Source: Phyllobacterium myrsinacearum (lineage in GTDB: Bacteria; Pseudomonadota; Alphaproteobacteria; Rhizobiales; Rhizobiaceae). Taken from it: a stretch of 64,000 nt of DNA. Below, piece by piece: positions 26,822 through 35,692 of this stretch. The notes under the pieces were generated by a model that had not been told where the DNA came from, did no database searches, and saw only the letters and a list, made by a program, of their open reading frames with translations. The position numbers and the translations under genes are program-made. The DNA is taken from the NCBI RefSeq assembly GCF_014138285.1, contig NZ_JACGXN010000004.1, forward strand, positions 124,001 through 188,000, read 5' to 3'. Positions within the stretch are counted from its first letter, which is position 1. Each line of letters starts with the position of its first letter.

Positions 26822-27442
26822 TCATTCCAGCATCCGTGCCTTGACCAGATAACGCATCGGCCCCGAGGTTGTGGCATTGAATGGCCAGCAGGTGGCAAGA
26901 ACCAGATTTTTGCCATCGGCGTTGGTGTCAATGCCGGATTGATCCCAACGGACTACCAATGTTTCCATCACCTGATAGCTGAAAGCTTTGCCATCACCCC
27001 GCGTAATCTGGACCATGTCGCCTATTTGCACGTTCTTCAGAAAGGCAAAATGGGTGTCGCGGTGCGCTGCATAAACGGCCGTGCCGTATTCGCCCGCTTC
27101 TGCGCTGCGATCCACGTGGCCGGGTCCAAACGCCAATGCCTGACCGCTTGCCCCGTGCAAGGCGATGGATGTTTCACCAATGCGCGGGAATTCAATCCGC
27201 GCAACCGGCCAGGTGTCGGCCCATGACCAAGGCTTCACCGGTTGTCCGGTTGCGACGCTCCGGGTAAAGGCACGGTCGAGAAGCACCTGGGCCACAATGG
27301 CCTTCGCGTGGATCCAGATACCTTGGCTGAGCAGTATCAGACCAATCAGAGCCATCACGATCATTCCGGCCCGCAGGGCAGGGCGGAGAACCGCCCTGCC
27401 TTTCCGTTTTGACATGCCAATCACTGTTTCAGTTGCGCTCAT
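26822..27442 (-). CDS. Class GN (proteobacterial) sortase
   Basis: This 206-aa sortase has one N-terminal membrane helix (about 26-45). The catalytic residues are H127 in AAHRDTHF, C185 in VLATCWPF and R197 near the end, the transpeptidase triad. The Gram-negative family occurs together with one substrate encoded next to it. The start overlaps the stop of its presumed target in an ATGA arrangement. It would cleave the LPxTA motif of that protein and possibly transfer it to an unknown nucleophile at the inner membrane. It is convergent with the acyl-CoA ligase gene. Confidence 0.93.
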   Translation of the reverse strand: MSATETVIGMSKRKGRAVLRPALRAGMIVMALIGLILLSQGIWIHAKAIVAQVLLDRAFTRSVATGQPVKPWSWADTWPVARIEFPRIGETSIALHGASGQALAFGPGHVDRSAEAGEYGTAVYAAHRDTHFAFLKNVQIGDMVQITRGDGKAFSYQVMETLVVRWDQSGIDTNADGKNLVLATCWPFNATTSGPMRYLVKARMLE

Positions 27443-29706
27443 GATGGGTTCCTTGCGGTCTTGCGGGTGAAGAAGAACAGTCCGGCACTTGCGAGGAGCA
27501 TCATCAACCCGGCGATCATGCGCAGTTCCGCGTCGGTCGCCGTCTGTGGCAAGGGAAGCTGATTGGTTGGGGCCTGTTGGACAACCGGCTTTTTGCTTTC
27601 CACCAGCTTTGCCAACTGAACGTCCGAGGCTTTTTCAAGAGCGGCCTTGCGTGTCGTCTGTTCGCCGAAAACCTTGTCAAAGTCCCAGCCTGCGGGGAGA
27701 TTGAGCGGGACATCGGCGCGGGTCAGCGGCTTGTCCTGCGACCGCGATGGGTTTTTATCGACGGCAACCAGACTGGTGAGGCGCGACACGAGGCTGTTTT
27801 CGAGGGCAAGCTTGAGGATACGCTTGTCGGCTTCTTCGCGGCTGATCTTGCCAAGGGTGCTTTCGACCTCCGCATCGGAAATCTTGCGGCGTGCCCAGAG
27901 TTTCGACAGGCCTTCACCCCCTGCTGCCTTGGCAACCGGAAGGGTCACTTCCCATGGTTGTGTGCCGATCATACCCTTGACGGTAAGGGTGCCGGAGAGC
28001 GAGCCAAGTTTGGCTGCGATGACAAGCGGCTCGCCGCGATAGAGGTCAGGCAGGATAGCCGGTGTCACGTCAGCATTGCCCGCTGAGAAGGTTGCGCTGA
28101 GGTTGGTGATGACGGGGCTTTCAAGCTTGGCAAAGAGAGTGTGCATGCGCTCGTCTACCTGGTCGGTCGAGCCGATGGAGGTAAAGGTGCCCCGGCCAAG
28201 TTCGGCGGCGCGGTTCATCAGATAATTATTCGGAGCCGAGCCGATGCCGACCATGAAGACGCGTGACCGACCAAGCTTGGCTGCGATGGTATCGAGCAGT
28301 TGCTGTTCATTGCCGATGGCGCCATCGGTGAGGAACACGATCTGACGAACAAAGCTCTGGTCATTAGGGCGCTGGTCGTTCAGGGCTGCTTCCAGTGGTG
28401 CAAGCATTTCCGTGCCGCCGGATGCTTCGAGGTCGCCGACAAATTCACGGGCCGTGGAGACATTGTCGCGGTTGGCCGTAACAGTATCCTGAAATAGGGA
28501 GGTCATAGTGTCGTCAAAACGGATGACATTAAACCGGTCAGCAGACTTGAGACGGCTCAAGGCATAGTCGAGGCTGGCCTTGGCCTGATTCATCGACGTG
28601 CCACCCATCGAGCCGGAGTTGTCGATAACAAAGACGATCTCGCGGGGGCGTTGCTCCTGCTTCTGTTCGATAACCGGCGGCGTCACATAGGCGAGGGCAT
28701 AGTCATTCTTGCCAACAGTTTCGCGGAACAGGCCAACAGCGGGTGCCTTGGCATTCTGCGGTTTCCAAGTCAGTTCGAAGTCACGATCGGCATGGTTGTC
28801 ACCAGCCAGTGAGATGACCTGCGTCTGCGCATCAATGGTTTCGGTGTTGACAGCATGATGATGGCTTTTTACGTCGCCCAAGGCAAATCCTGCCTGCAAG
28901 CGGACCTTTATGCTGACGGGATTGACCGGCGCATTGATGCGCGGATCAAGCACAGGCGACGTGATTTTGTCGCGATCGGGAACCGGGTCGGCTGATGTAC
29001 CCCAGCCGGAACCATCGGTCGCGAGGTCGGCGGTCTGCGTGATCGGTGCCAGGTTGTAGCGAGGAGCCACAACCAGCGGTACGCGCAGGGAGAATTCGTC
29101 ACCGGAGAGGCGAATAGGTTCCTGATAGTCGATCTGAACAACAACCTGTTCGTGCGGGCCGATATTGGCGACGGAGTTGGTGAAGAGGTTCGGACGTTCC
29201 TGTTCGACAAGGCTGGCTTTTTGTCCGGATGCCTTCGCCGTTTCATAGATGGCTTTGGCTTCCTTTTTCTCCTTGATGTCACCGATGATCACGCGCTTGC
29301 CGACGACCATTTTCAGGGCGTGTACGGCGCTGTCTTCGGGCAGCGGATAGGCATAAACCGCCTCGACCCAGCCATTGGAGGGATTTGTGAATATCTGGGT
29401 GATACGGGCGCGGGCAGTGGGGCCGCTGACGACGATGTCGACATCCGTGGCCACGCGCGGGGCTTCGATATAACGGCCTGCTTCCGAGCTTTTCAGCAGA
29501 AGCGTGCCGGATTTGACCTCGTCCATGGTGACGAGAGGTGATTGGTTGGTTTCGGCGTGTGCTGTGAGCAGACTGAAAAAGAACACCGCGAGCGCAATGA
29601 ATGGCAAACCAACGATGTTGATCAACCAAAGTGCATGGCAGGTACGGCGTAGCCAATGGGGCATCGCTTGTGGAGATTGCTGAGTATTGAAGGTTGCGGT
29701 TTTCAT
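27439..29706 (-). CDS. VIT-VWA domain protein, sortase target with LPxTA signal
   Basis: This 755-aa exported protein has an N-terminal membrane/signal segment (about 25-51, ending AHAE). A VIT domain (about 60-200; EAVYAYPLPEDSAV) and a VWA domain with MIDAS residues DNSGS at 362-366 follow. The C-terminus is a cell-wall-sorting-like tail: LPQTA at 719-723, a hydrophobic stretch at about 730-747 and basic RKTAR. The adjacent sortase would recognise that tail. The ATG at 29706 has an AGGAG site eight bases upstream. Its role is unknown; VIT-VWA proteins often bind ligands through a metal ion. Confidence 0.93.
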   Translation of the reverse strand: MKTATFNTQQSPQAMPHWLRRTCHALWLINIVGLPFIALAVFFFSLLTAHAETNQSPLVTMDEVKSGTLLLKSSEAGRYIEAPRVATDVDIVVSGPTARARITQIFTNPSNGWVEAVYAYPLPEDSAVHALKMVVGKRVIIGDIKEKKEAKAIYETAKASGQKASLVEQERPNLFTNSVANIGPHEQVVVQIDYQEPIRLSGDEFSLRVPLVVAPRYNLAPITQTADLATDGSGWGTSADPVPDRDKITSPVLDPRINAPVNPVSIKVRLQAGFALGDVKSHHHAVNTETIDAQTQVISLAGDNHADRDFELTWKPQNAKAPAVGLFRETVGKNDYALAYVTPPVIEQKQEQRPREIVFVIDNSGSMGGTSMNQAKASLDYALSRLKSADRFNVIRFDDTMTSLFQDTVTANRDNVSTAREFVGDLEASGGTEMLAPLEAALNDQRPNDQSFVRQIVFLTDGAIGNEQQLLDTIAAKLGRSRVFMVGIGSAPNNYLMNRAAELGRGTFTSIGSTDQVDERMHTLFAKLESPVITNLSATFSAGNADVTPAILPDLYRGEPLVIAAKLGSLSGTLTVKGMIGTQPWEVTLPVAKAAGGEGLSKLWARRKISDAEVESTLGKISREEADKRILKLALENSLVSRLTSLVAVDKNPSRSQDKPLTRADVPLNLPAGWDFDKVFGEQTTRKAALEKASDVQLAKLVESKKPVVQQAPTNQLPLPQTATDAELRMIAGLMMLLASAGLFFFTRKTARNPS

Positions 29707-29887
29707 CGGGAAAGCTCCTGTTGGTGCTCCCATCGGGAAGCTTTCCCCATTTCATACATGGGCCTTTTCGCCGCCAGCGTAAGCTTCGGGAATGTTCCGC
29801 ACGCGCCCGTCACAACATGTCTTGCTCAAGACGGCCTTGTGTGGATATGTGAAGGAATGTACGCGATTTGACGGAAAGCGGGGCGGC

Positions 29888-30667
29888 ATGGCCGGGGACA
29901 TCGACAGTCAGCTATCGGAGCGGCAGAACCAGGCTGTTGCTACGAAGATCCGTGAGGAGATGGCACGGCGCCGGGTATCACGGCAGTATCTGGCCGATCA
30001 GGCGAAGATCAGCCTGTCAACGCTGGAGAAGGCGCTATCCGGCCACCGGCCGTTTACATTGGCCACGACCATTCGGCTTGAAGAAGCACTTGGCATGCGC
30101 CTGCGTGCCGCTGACATACACGACAACCCGGCGCCGGTGAATAACGGGCATGCCAGCGAGGAATTTGGAGCCTATTCCCGTGCAGGTGCCGGGTGGATCG
30201 AAGGCAAATATCTGACCTTGCGTCCCTCCTTTGGGGATCCTAAGGCAATCTTTGCCTATTGCACCGAGATCAACTGGAGCGATGCCTCGTCCAATCTGCG
30301 TTTCCTTGAAAAGGAACGGCTTGATGCGGCGTTTACACAGCAGGGCACTGTCGCCATTCCAAATCTCTCCGGCCACATTTATCTCGCGACAAACACATCG
30401 GGCCAGCAGCGTCTGATCATCGTTTCACGCCCGTCCATTACGGGCGAAATGTATGGGATCCTGACGACATTGCAGGTCGGGCGCGGAGCGCAATTGACGC
30501 CGATTTCCGCACCCATTGTTCTTATTCCGATGGCGTCTGTTCCGGATGCACAGTTCGGACGCATCGCCCCCGATCACGGAAGCTATGCATCTTATCTTGC
30601 CTATCTCAAACGCACGGTGGACGAACCGTTCGCCGTGTTCCTTCCCGGGCCTGCCGTTCTGGATTAG
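29888..30667 (+). CDS. XRE-like helix-turn-helix transcriptional regulator
   Basis: This 259-aa protein has an N-terminal helix-turn-helix (about residues 13-70; ATKIREEMARRRVSRQYLAD then ISLSTLEKALSGHRPFTLAT). A conserved but unassigned C-terminal domain of about 160 residues follows. The ATG at 29888 has GCGGGGCGG upstream; an in-frame start at 29792 would add a long unlikely leader. It is divergent from the sortase-target operon across 181 bp and so is a candidate regulator. The C-terminal domain may bind a small ligand, but I do not recognise it. Confidence 0.8.
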   Translation: MAGDIDSQLSERQNQAVATKIREEMARRRVSRQYLADQAKISLSTLEKALSGHRPFTLATTIRLEEALGMRLRAADIHDNPAPVNNGHASEEFGAYSRAGAGWIEGKYLTLRPSFGDPKAIFAYCTEINWSDASSNLRFLEKERLDAAFTQQGTVAIPNLSGHIYLATNTSGQQRLIIVSRPSITGEMYGILTTLQVGRGAQLTPISAPIVLIPMASVPDAQFGRIAPDHGSYASYLAYLKRTVDEPFAVFLPGPAVLD

Positions 30668-31632
30668 GCTCGCATCGACTTGCTGCGCACGTCCAGCCAG
30701 ACGGCGAACAGGATGACAATACCCTTGAAGATGAGCTGATAGAAATAGGGGACCGCCAGCATGTTCATGCCGTTGTTGATGACACCGATAATGAGCGCAC
30801 CGAGTATGGTCCCGACCATGGTGCCGACGCCGCCCGCAAGGCTGGTGCCGCCAAGCACAACGGCAGCGATTGCATCCAGTTCATAGCCCATGCCGGCATT
30901 GGTCTGAGCCGATGAGAGACGTGACGAGAGCAAGATTCCGCTAATGGCAGCCATGATGCCTGATATCATGAAGATGATGATCTTCAGCCGATCGACGCGA
31001 ATACCGGAATAGATCGCGGCTTCACGGTTACCGCCGGCCAGATAGGCACGGCGGCCAAAGATCGTGCGGGACAGGACAACGTGGTTGATCGCAAAGAGTG
31101 CGATGACGATCCAGATAATGATGGGAAGGCCAAGCCAGCTCTCGCTGCCGATAGCCAGCCATGTTTCATTCTCGATGGAAGCAGGCGCGCCGTTGGTCGG
31201 CAGGCTGACGGCGCCGCGATAGATACCCATGGTCGCTACGGTGACGATGAAGGAGGGTAGCATGAGTTTTGCCGACAGGACCCCGTTCAGCCCGCCCATA
31301 ATGGCACCAGCCGCCAACGTGATGAGCACTGTGGGCGCAAAGCCAAAACCCATGGAAAAGGCCTGCGCTGCCACCATGCCCGCAACAGCGATGATCGATC
31401 CGACGGAAAGATCGATATCGCCGAGCAGGATCACGTAGGTCATGCCATAGGCAGCAACTGCAATTACAGCCACTTGCTGCATGATGTTCATAAAGTTGTT
31501 GAAAGCGAGAAACCGCGGGCTGATCGAGGAGAAGACCAGACAGAGGATGATCAGCGAGATGACGATGCCACCATATTGCCGGATGAGGGGGGAAGCCAGA
31601 AGCGCCTGCTTCGTCTCGGTCGAATTGGTCAT
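30664..31632 (-). CDS. Ribose-type sugar ABC transporter permease (RbsC family)
   Basis: This 322-aa permease has about ten hydrophobic segments. Family markers are GDIDLSVGSIIAVAGMVAAQ, AGGNREAAIYSGIRV and GGTSLAGGVGT. Its start overlaps the ATPase stop, and it ends just against the convergent XRE gene stop. It is the third gene of the operon binding protein-ATPase-permease. The sugar (ribose, xylose, galactose or a polyol) cannot be read from the sequence. Confidence 0.93.
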   Translation of the reverse strand: MTNSTETKQALLASPLIRQYGGIVISLIILCLVFSSISPRFLAFNNFMNIMQQVAVIAVAAYGMTYVILLGDIDLSVGSIIAVAGMVAAQAFSMGFGFAPTVLITLAAGAIMGGLNGVLSAKLMLPSFIVTVATMGIYRGAVSLPTNGAPASIENETWLAIGSESWLGLPIIIWIVIALFAINHVVLSRTIFGRRAYLAGGNREAAIYSGIRVDRLKIIIFMISGIMAAISGILLSSRLSSAQTNAGMGYELDAIAAVVLGGTSLAGGVGTMVGTILGALIIGVINNGMNMLAVPYFYQLIFKGIVILFAVWLDVRSKSMRA

Positions 31633-33143
31633 TGGTGTATTCCTGCTGCGTAGGTCATAACGGTTTCGGGGCTGACGCCCTGCGCATCCAGCACTTTTGC
31701 CACGCGCGTGCTGTGCATGATGACGAGACGGTCGCTGAGGCCAAGAACCTCAGGCAATTCCGAAGATACCATCAGGATTGCGGTACCGGCGGCTGCAAGC
31801 TCGCGGATAATGCGATAAATCTCGAACTTGGCACCGACATCAACGCCGCGCGTCGGCTCGTCAAGGATGAGTATTTTGGGCTGCGTCTGCAGCCATTTGG
31901 CGATGACGATCTTTTGCTGGTTGCCGCCGCTGAGCGATCCCGCAGGTGTCTCGATCGAGGCGGTCTTGATGGCAAGGCGCAAGACTTCCGTCTTGGCTGC
32001 CGCCCGTTCGCGGGCGGGGCGGGTAAAGCCGAATTGTCCGGCCAACTGGCCCAATGCGACCATGTTGATATTCCGCTCGACGCTGTGCTGCAACACCAGA
32101 CCTTCTTCCTTGCGGTTCTCGGTGACGAACGCGATGCCATGACGGATCGCATCGGCCGGGGAGCGCAAATGTACAGGATTGCCGTTCAGGCGGATCGTCC
32201 CGGCCGGTTGCCCGAAACCGAACAATGCCTTCATCACGTCGGAACGGCCGGAGCCGATCAGGCCGAAGAGGCCGACGACCTCGCCCGGACGCACATCGAG
32301 CGAAACATCCTCAAACCGGCCTTCTTCGGAGAGATTCTCCACGGCAAGGACGGGAGCGACAGCCGATGAAGGGCGCTCGACAAGACGCGGGGGATAAATA
32401 TCCTTCATTTCCCGCCCGACCATCAGGGCGATCAGGCCTTCGATGCTCGTGTCCTGCTTTTCCGTTGTCGCAACAAAGGAGCCGTCACGGATGACGGTGA
32501 TATCATCGGAAATCCGCATGATTTCTTCCATGCGGTGCGAGATGTAGATGATGGCAGTGCCCTTGGCCTTCAGGCGCTCAATGATGGTGAAGAGGATTTC
32601 CGCCTCGCTGTCGGACAGCGAAGATGTCGGCTCGTCAAGGATGACCACGTCGGCGGGACGGCTGAGCCCTTTGGCAATTTCAACCAATTGGCGCTGGGCG
32701 ATGGACAGATCACCGACCTTGGTACGCACATTGACGGGCAGGCCAAGGTCTTGAACGATCTGTGCAGCCTGTGCATTGAGATCACGTTCGTTGATGAAGC
32801 CGAACCGGTTGGGTTCATGCGTCGCCAGAATATTTTCGGCTACCGACAGATTGCGGCAGAGACTGAGTTCCTGAAACACGATGCTCAATCCCAGCGCCTT
32901 CGCTTCAATGGGATTTCTCGGGGCATACGGTTCGCCGCGGAGCGTGATTGATCCCGATGTCGGCTGGAACAGCCCAACAAGAATTTTCATGAGGGTGGAT
33001 TTGCCCGCACCGTTCTCGCCCAGCAGCGTATGAACGCGCCCGGACCGAACGGAAAGATTCATGCGCTTGAGCGCCGTTACGGGGCCGAAGGTCTTGGCCA
33101 CATCTTTGATTTCAAGCACAGGGGCGTTGGATGAAACAGTCAT
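31629..33143 (-). CDS. Ribose-type sugar ABC transporter ATPase (RbsA/MglA family, two ABC domains)
   Basis: This 504-aa protein has two fused ATPase domains. The first has Walker A GENGAGKST (42-50), signature LSIAQRQL and Walker B VVILDEPTSSLSD. The second has the degenerate GLIGSGRSD loop and the signature LSGGNQQKIVIAKWL with ILILDEPTRGVD. The ATG at 33143 is preceded by AAGGA; an in-frame TTG at 33152 has no spacing for one. It couples to the permease encoded after it and the binding protein encoded before it. Confidence 0.93.
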   Translation of the reverse strand: MTVSSNAPVLEIKDVAKTFGPVTALKRMNLSVRSGRVHTLLGENGAGKSTLMKILVGLFQPTSGSITLRGEPYAPRNPIEAKALGLSIVFQELSLCRNLSVAENILATHEPNRFGFINERDLNAQAAQIVQDLGLPVNVRTKVGDLSIAQRQLVEIAKGLSRPADVVILDEPTSSLSDSEAEILFTIIERLKAKGTAIIYISHRMEEIMRISDDITVIRDGSFVATTEKQDTSIEGLIALMVGREMKDIYPPRLVERPSSAVAPVLAVENLSEEGRFEDVSLDVRPGEVVGLFGLIGSGRSDVMKALFGFGQPAGTIRLNGNPVHLRSPADAIRHGIAFVTENRKEEGLVLQHSVERNINMVALGQLAGQFGFTRPARERAAAKTEVLRLAIKTASIETPAGSLSGGNQQKIVIAKWLQTQPKILILDEPTRGVDVGAKFEIYRIIRELAAAGTAILMVSSELPEVLGLSDRLVIMHSTRVAKVLDAQGVSPETVMTYAAGIHQ

Positions 33144-33235
33144 GAATGACAATCCTTACCGGAGGTCTTTCTGAACAGCCACCCGCGAGGAGGGCCTGCG
33201 CGGGCGGCACTATTGAATTTAGACGTCAGCGAGAA

Positions 33236-34135
33236 TTACTTTTCTTCGCCTGCTTTGGTGACAACACCCGGAATGATCGGCTGCTTGGCTTCAACGGTCT
33301 CGCCCTTGATAACCTTGCTAGCAGTCTCAACAGCAACCTTGCCCATCTGGTCTGGATACTGGGCGATCACGCCGACCATGACAGGATCATTCTTGACCGC
33401 ATTGCGCGCTTCTTCCATGCCGTCAAAACCGATGACCTTGACCTGATCCTGAAGCTTTGCAGACTTGACGGCCGAGGCGGCAGCCAGCGCTGCATCGTCG
33501 CCAAAGCCGAAGATACCGACGACATCGGGGTTTGCCTGCAGGATATTCTGTGCGGCGGCGAGTGCCTCGGGCCGGGTGATGCCGGTCTGGACGGATACGA
33601 TCTTGATATCGGGGTGCGACGCAATCGCTTTTTTGAAACCTTCGACACGATCAACGACGGACTGCACTGTCGGGTAGTCGATAACAGCCACATTGCCCTT
33701 GTCGCCAATCTGTTTGGCCATCAGTTCGCCAGCCTTGACACCGCCGGTATAGTTGTCGGTGCCGACGTGGGACGTGACCTCAACGCCCTTGGCGGGAACG
33801 TCAACAGTGATCACCTTGATGCCTGCCTTCTGCGCCTTGGTGATGGCCGACTTGACGCCCGTGCTGTCCACGGGAGAGATGATGATGACGCTGACGCCCT
33901 TGGTGATGAAATCTTCCACATCGGCGAGCTGCTTGTTCAGGTCCTGATTTGCAATCGCGATCTCTAGCGGCACATTTTCCGCCTTGGCTTCCGCTGTCAT
34001 TGCGGAGGCAAGCGAGATGTAGAATGGATGCTGCTGGGTAAGCAGAGAAGCGCCGATGCCTTCAGCAAAGGCGCCGGTGGCCATAAGCGCTGCTGCGCCG
34101 GCAAGAAGCAGTTTGGTAAAATGGGTACGGATCAT
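33236..34135 (-). CDS. Ribose-type sugar ABC transporter substrate-binding protein
   Basis: This 299-aa periplasmic binding protein (type 1 fold, RbsB-like) has a Sec leader of about 24 residues ending at AFAE. Ligand-pocket segments include SLLTQQHPFYISLASAMT, ITVDVPAKG, HVGTDNYTGGVKAGELM and VIGFDGMEEARNAV. It is the first gene of the operon, preceded by GGAGGGAAC. An AT-rich palindrome lies about 150 bp upstream, probably an operator. The gap of 228 bp to the FUSC gene end holds no other coding sequence. Confidence 0.92.
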   Translation of the reverse strand: MIRTHFTKLLLAGAAALMATGAFAEGIGASLLTQQHPFYISLASAMTAEAKAENVPLEIAIANQDLNKQLADVEDFITKGVSVIIISPVDSTGVKSAITKAQKAGIKVITVDVPAKGVEVTSHVGTDNYTGGVKAGELMAKQIGDKGNVAVIDYPTVQSVVDRVEGFKKAIASHPDIKIVSVQTGITRPEALAAAQNILQANPDVVGIFGFGDDAALAAASAVKSAKLQDQVKVIGFDGMEEARNAVKNDPVMVGVIAQYPDQMGKVAVETASKVIKGETVEAKQPIIPGVVTKAGEEK

Positions 34136-34283
34136 TGTTCCCTCCAGAACAGTTGTTTTCTTGAAAGCCGGCAGTCGAGCATCGGCGGTACACGACCGGA
34201 TAACACGCGGCCCTTCTGCCGTGCTTCATCCGTTGGCGATGGCCTATGCTTCTCCCACCTTCGTCCGCTGCATGGATGTTCAA

Positions 34284-34307
34284 TTTATATTGCTATGTCA
34301 ATATAAA
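34284..34307. promoter_or_regulatory. AT-rich palindrome upstream of the ribose-type operon
   Basis: TTTATATTG and CAATATAAA form perfect 9-bp arms with a six-base spacer. It lies between the end of the FUSC gene (34364) and the binding-protein start (34135). An operator or a promoter-overlapping site is likely; it could also be a weak hairpin at the end of the FUSC transcript. Confidence 0.4.
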
Positions 34308-34363
34308 AATTGTCGCGCGTAAAGTTTATAGCAAGAACCCGGCTCTTCATCTACCACGTTTAT

Positions 34364-35524
34364 TTATTCGTTCGATGATGGCTGCTTCATGTCGTTATCG
34401 CCATTCCGGGAGGGGTTATCGCGAAACAGATAGTGCGACGCAAGCAGGACAGGCTCCAGAATGACGACGCCAAACAGGATGCCGGCCAAGCGCTCGATAC
34501 CAGGTTCCAGCGCCGCATCGGTGTAGGTATCCGGTACGAGAACGACAAGGAAGGCGAGGACAAATTGCGTTCCGATATAGCTGATGGATGAGTTGCTGTT
34601 TTCGATATGACGTCCGACGAGTACGCCGATACACACGCCAAGCGTCATGAGGACAGGCGAGTGGTGACTGCTGAGCAGAATGAGGGTTGCGATCAAGCCG
34701 CCCACGCTACAGCCGACAAAGCGCAGGACCAGACGCGATGTGATGGGGTTCAAAACGCTTGCGGCCAGACTGGTCACGGGAATCATCATCACAGCCATTA
34801 TGGTAATACTCGATTGACTGAGAGAAGTGATGCCAGTCCACACCCATATCCATGGGATCAACCCAAGGGCGATTGCGGCCTGTAGGGCATGTTTTGCTGC
34901 GCCCCTGTGCCAGATCATAGAGTGCCGTATTGCCGTCTGAGCAGGTGTTTCCTTGGATTGTCGCGGCAGTCTGCGCCGTATGGTGAAGGTCGATATGGCA
35001 CTGACGAGAATGCAGGCAAGGGTTCCCGCAAGGATTTCGATGAGGCGTGACTGGGCAAACGGCAGCACTGATTCTGACGGGTGCTTCATGCCATCAATCA
35101 GGACCATGCAGAAAGTCAGGCCGGTAAACAGCCAGGCATAACTGCGTTTGCCAACAAGGGCGAAGTAAAGGGTAATGCCGCCGACACTCACGAGCGACAG
35201 ACTGAGAAGAAACGGCTTGCCGATGACGAGTGGGGCGAGAACCAAAGCAGTACCCGCGCCCGCTGACGTACCGATTATGCGTAGAATACCACGGGTGAGG
35301 CTTTCGGACACATGCGAACGCATGACCATATAGCCGCTGAATGCCGCCCAACCGACATTCTGGGCACCAAGGCTATGAGCAAAGACGATAGCAAGGAGAA
35401 CCGATATGACGCATTCGAATTCGTCGACCATGCGTGCCCCCGGCCGGGCCAAGGATCGGAGTTCCCGTACGCTTGCGGTTCCGAAAACAGTAAGGCTGGC
35501 TATGGCTTGCCGCAGATAGTTCAT
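34364..35524 (-). CDS. FUSC family membrane protein (aromatic acid exporter/fusaric acid resistance type)
   Basis: This 386-aa inner-membrane protein has two blocks of hydrophobic segments (about residues 38-170 and 215-375). A hydrophilic loop with RRRLPRQSKETPAQ lies between them, as in FUSC/YccS-type efflux proteins. The family exports aromatic acids or hydrophobic toxins, usually in partnership with membrane-fusion proteins, none of which is nearby. It is divergent from the mercuric-reductase-like flavoprotein across 168 bp. The substrate is unknown. Confidence 0.82.
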   Translation of the reverse strand: MNYLRQAIASLTVFGTASVRELRSLARPGARMVDEFECVISVLLAIVFAHSLGAQNVGWAAFSGYMVMRSHVSESLTRGILRIIGTSAGAGTALVLAPLVIGKPFLLSLSLVSVGGITLYFALVGKRSYAWLFTGLTFCMVLIDGMKHPSESVLPFAQSRLIEILAGTLACILVSAISTFTIRRRLPRQSKETPAQTAIRHSMIWHRGAAKHALQAAIALGLIPWIWVWTGITSLSQSSITIMAVMMIPVTSLAASVLNPITSRLVLRFVGCSVGGLIATLILLSSHHSPVLMTLGVCIGVLVGRHIENSNSSISYIGTQFVLAFLVVLVPDTYTDAALEPGIERLAGILFGVVILEPVLLASHYLFRDNPSRNGDNDMKQPSSNE

Positions 35525-35692
35525 TGTTTGCTTCTAACAGAATTTTGGCTGGTTGGGGCTGGTTGGACTATTTTCTTTCCGCGGTTTAAAGATTCGGCAT
35601 TCCCCTGTCGATGCATCCATGCCTGAGCCGGACACTTTCAAGGCAATGTCGCTGTGCTACCTTGTCGAGATTCTTTCTTGTTGGAGCTTGTC

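Noticed and set aside
35548-35568. Direct repeat of GGCTGGTTGG in the FUSC/flavoprotein gap
   Set aside because: There are two adjacent copies only and no symmetry, so it is too short to call a regulatory or mobile element.
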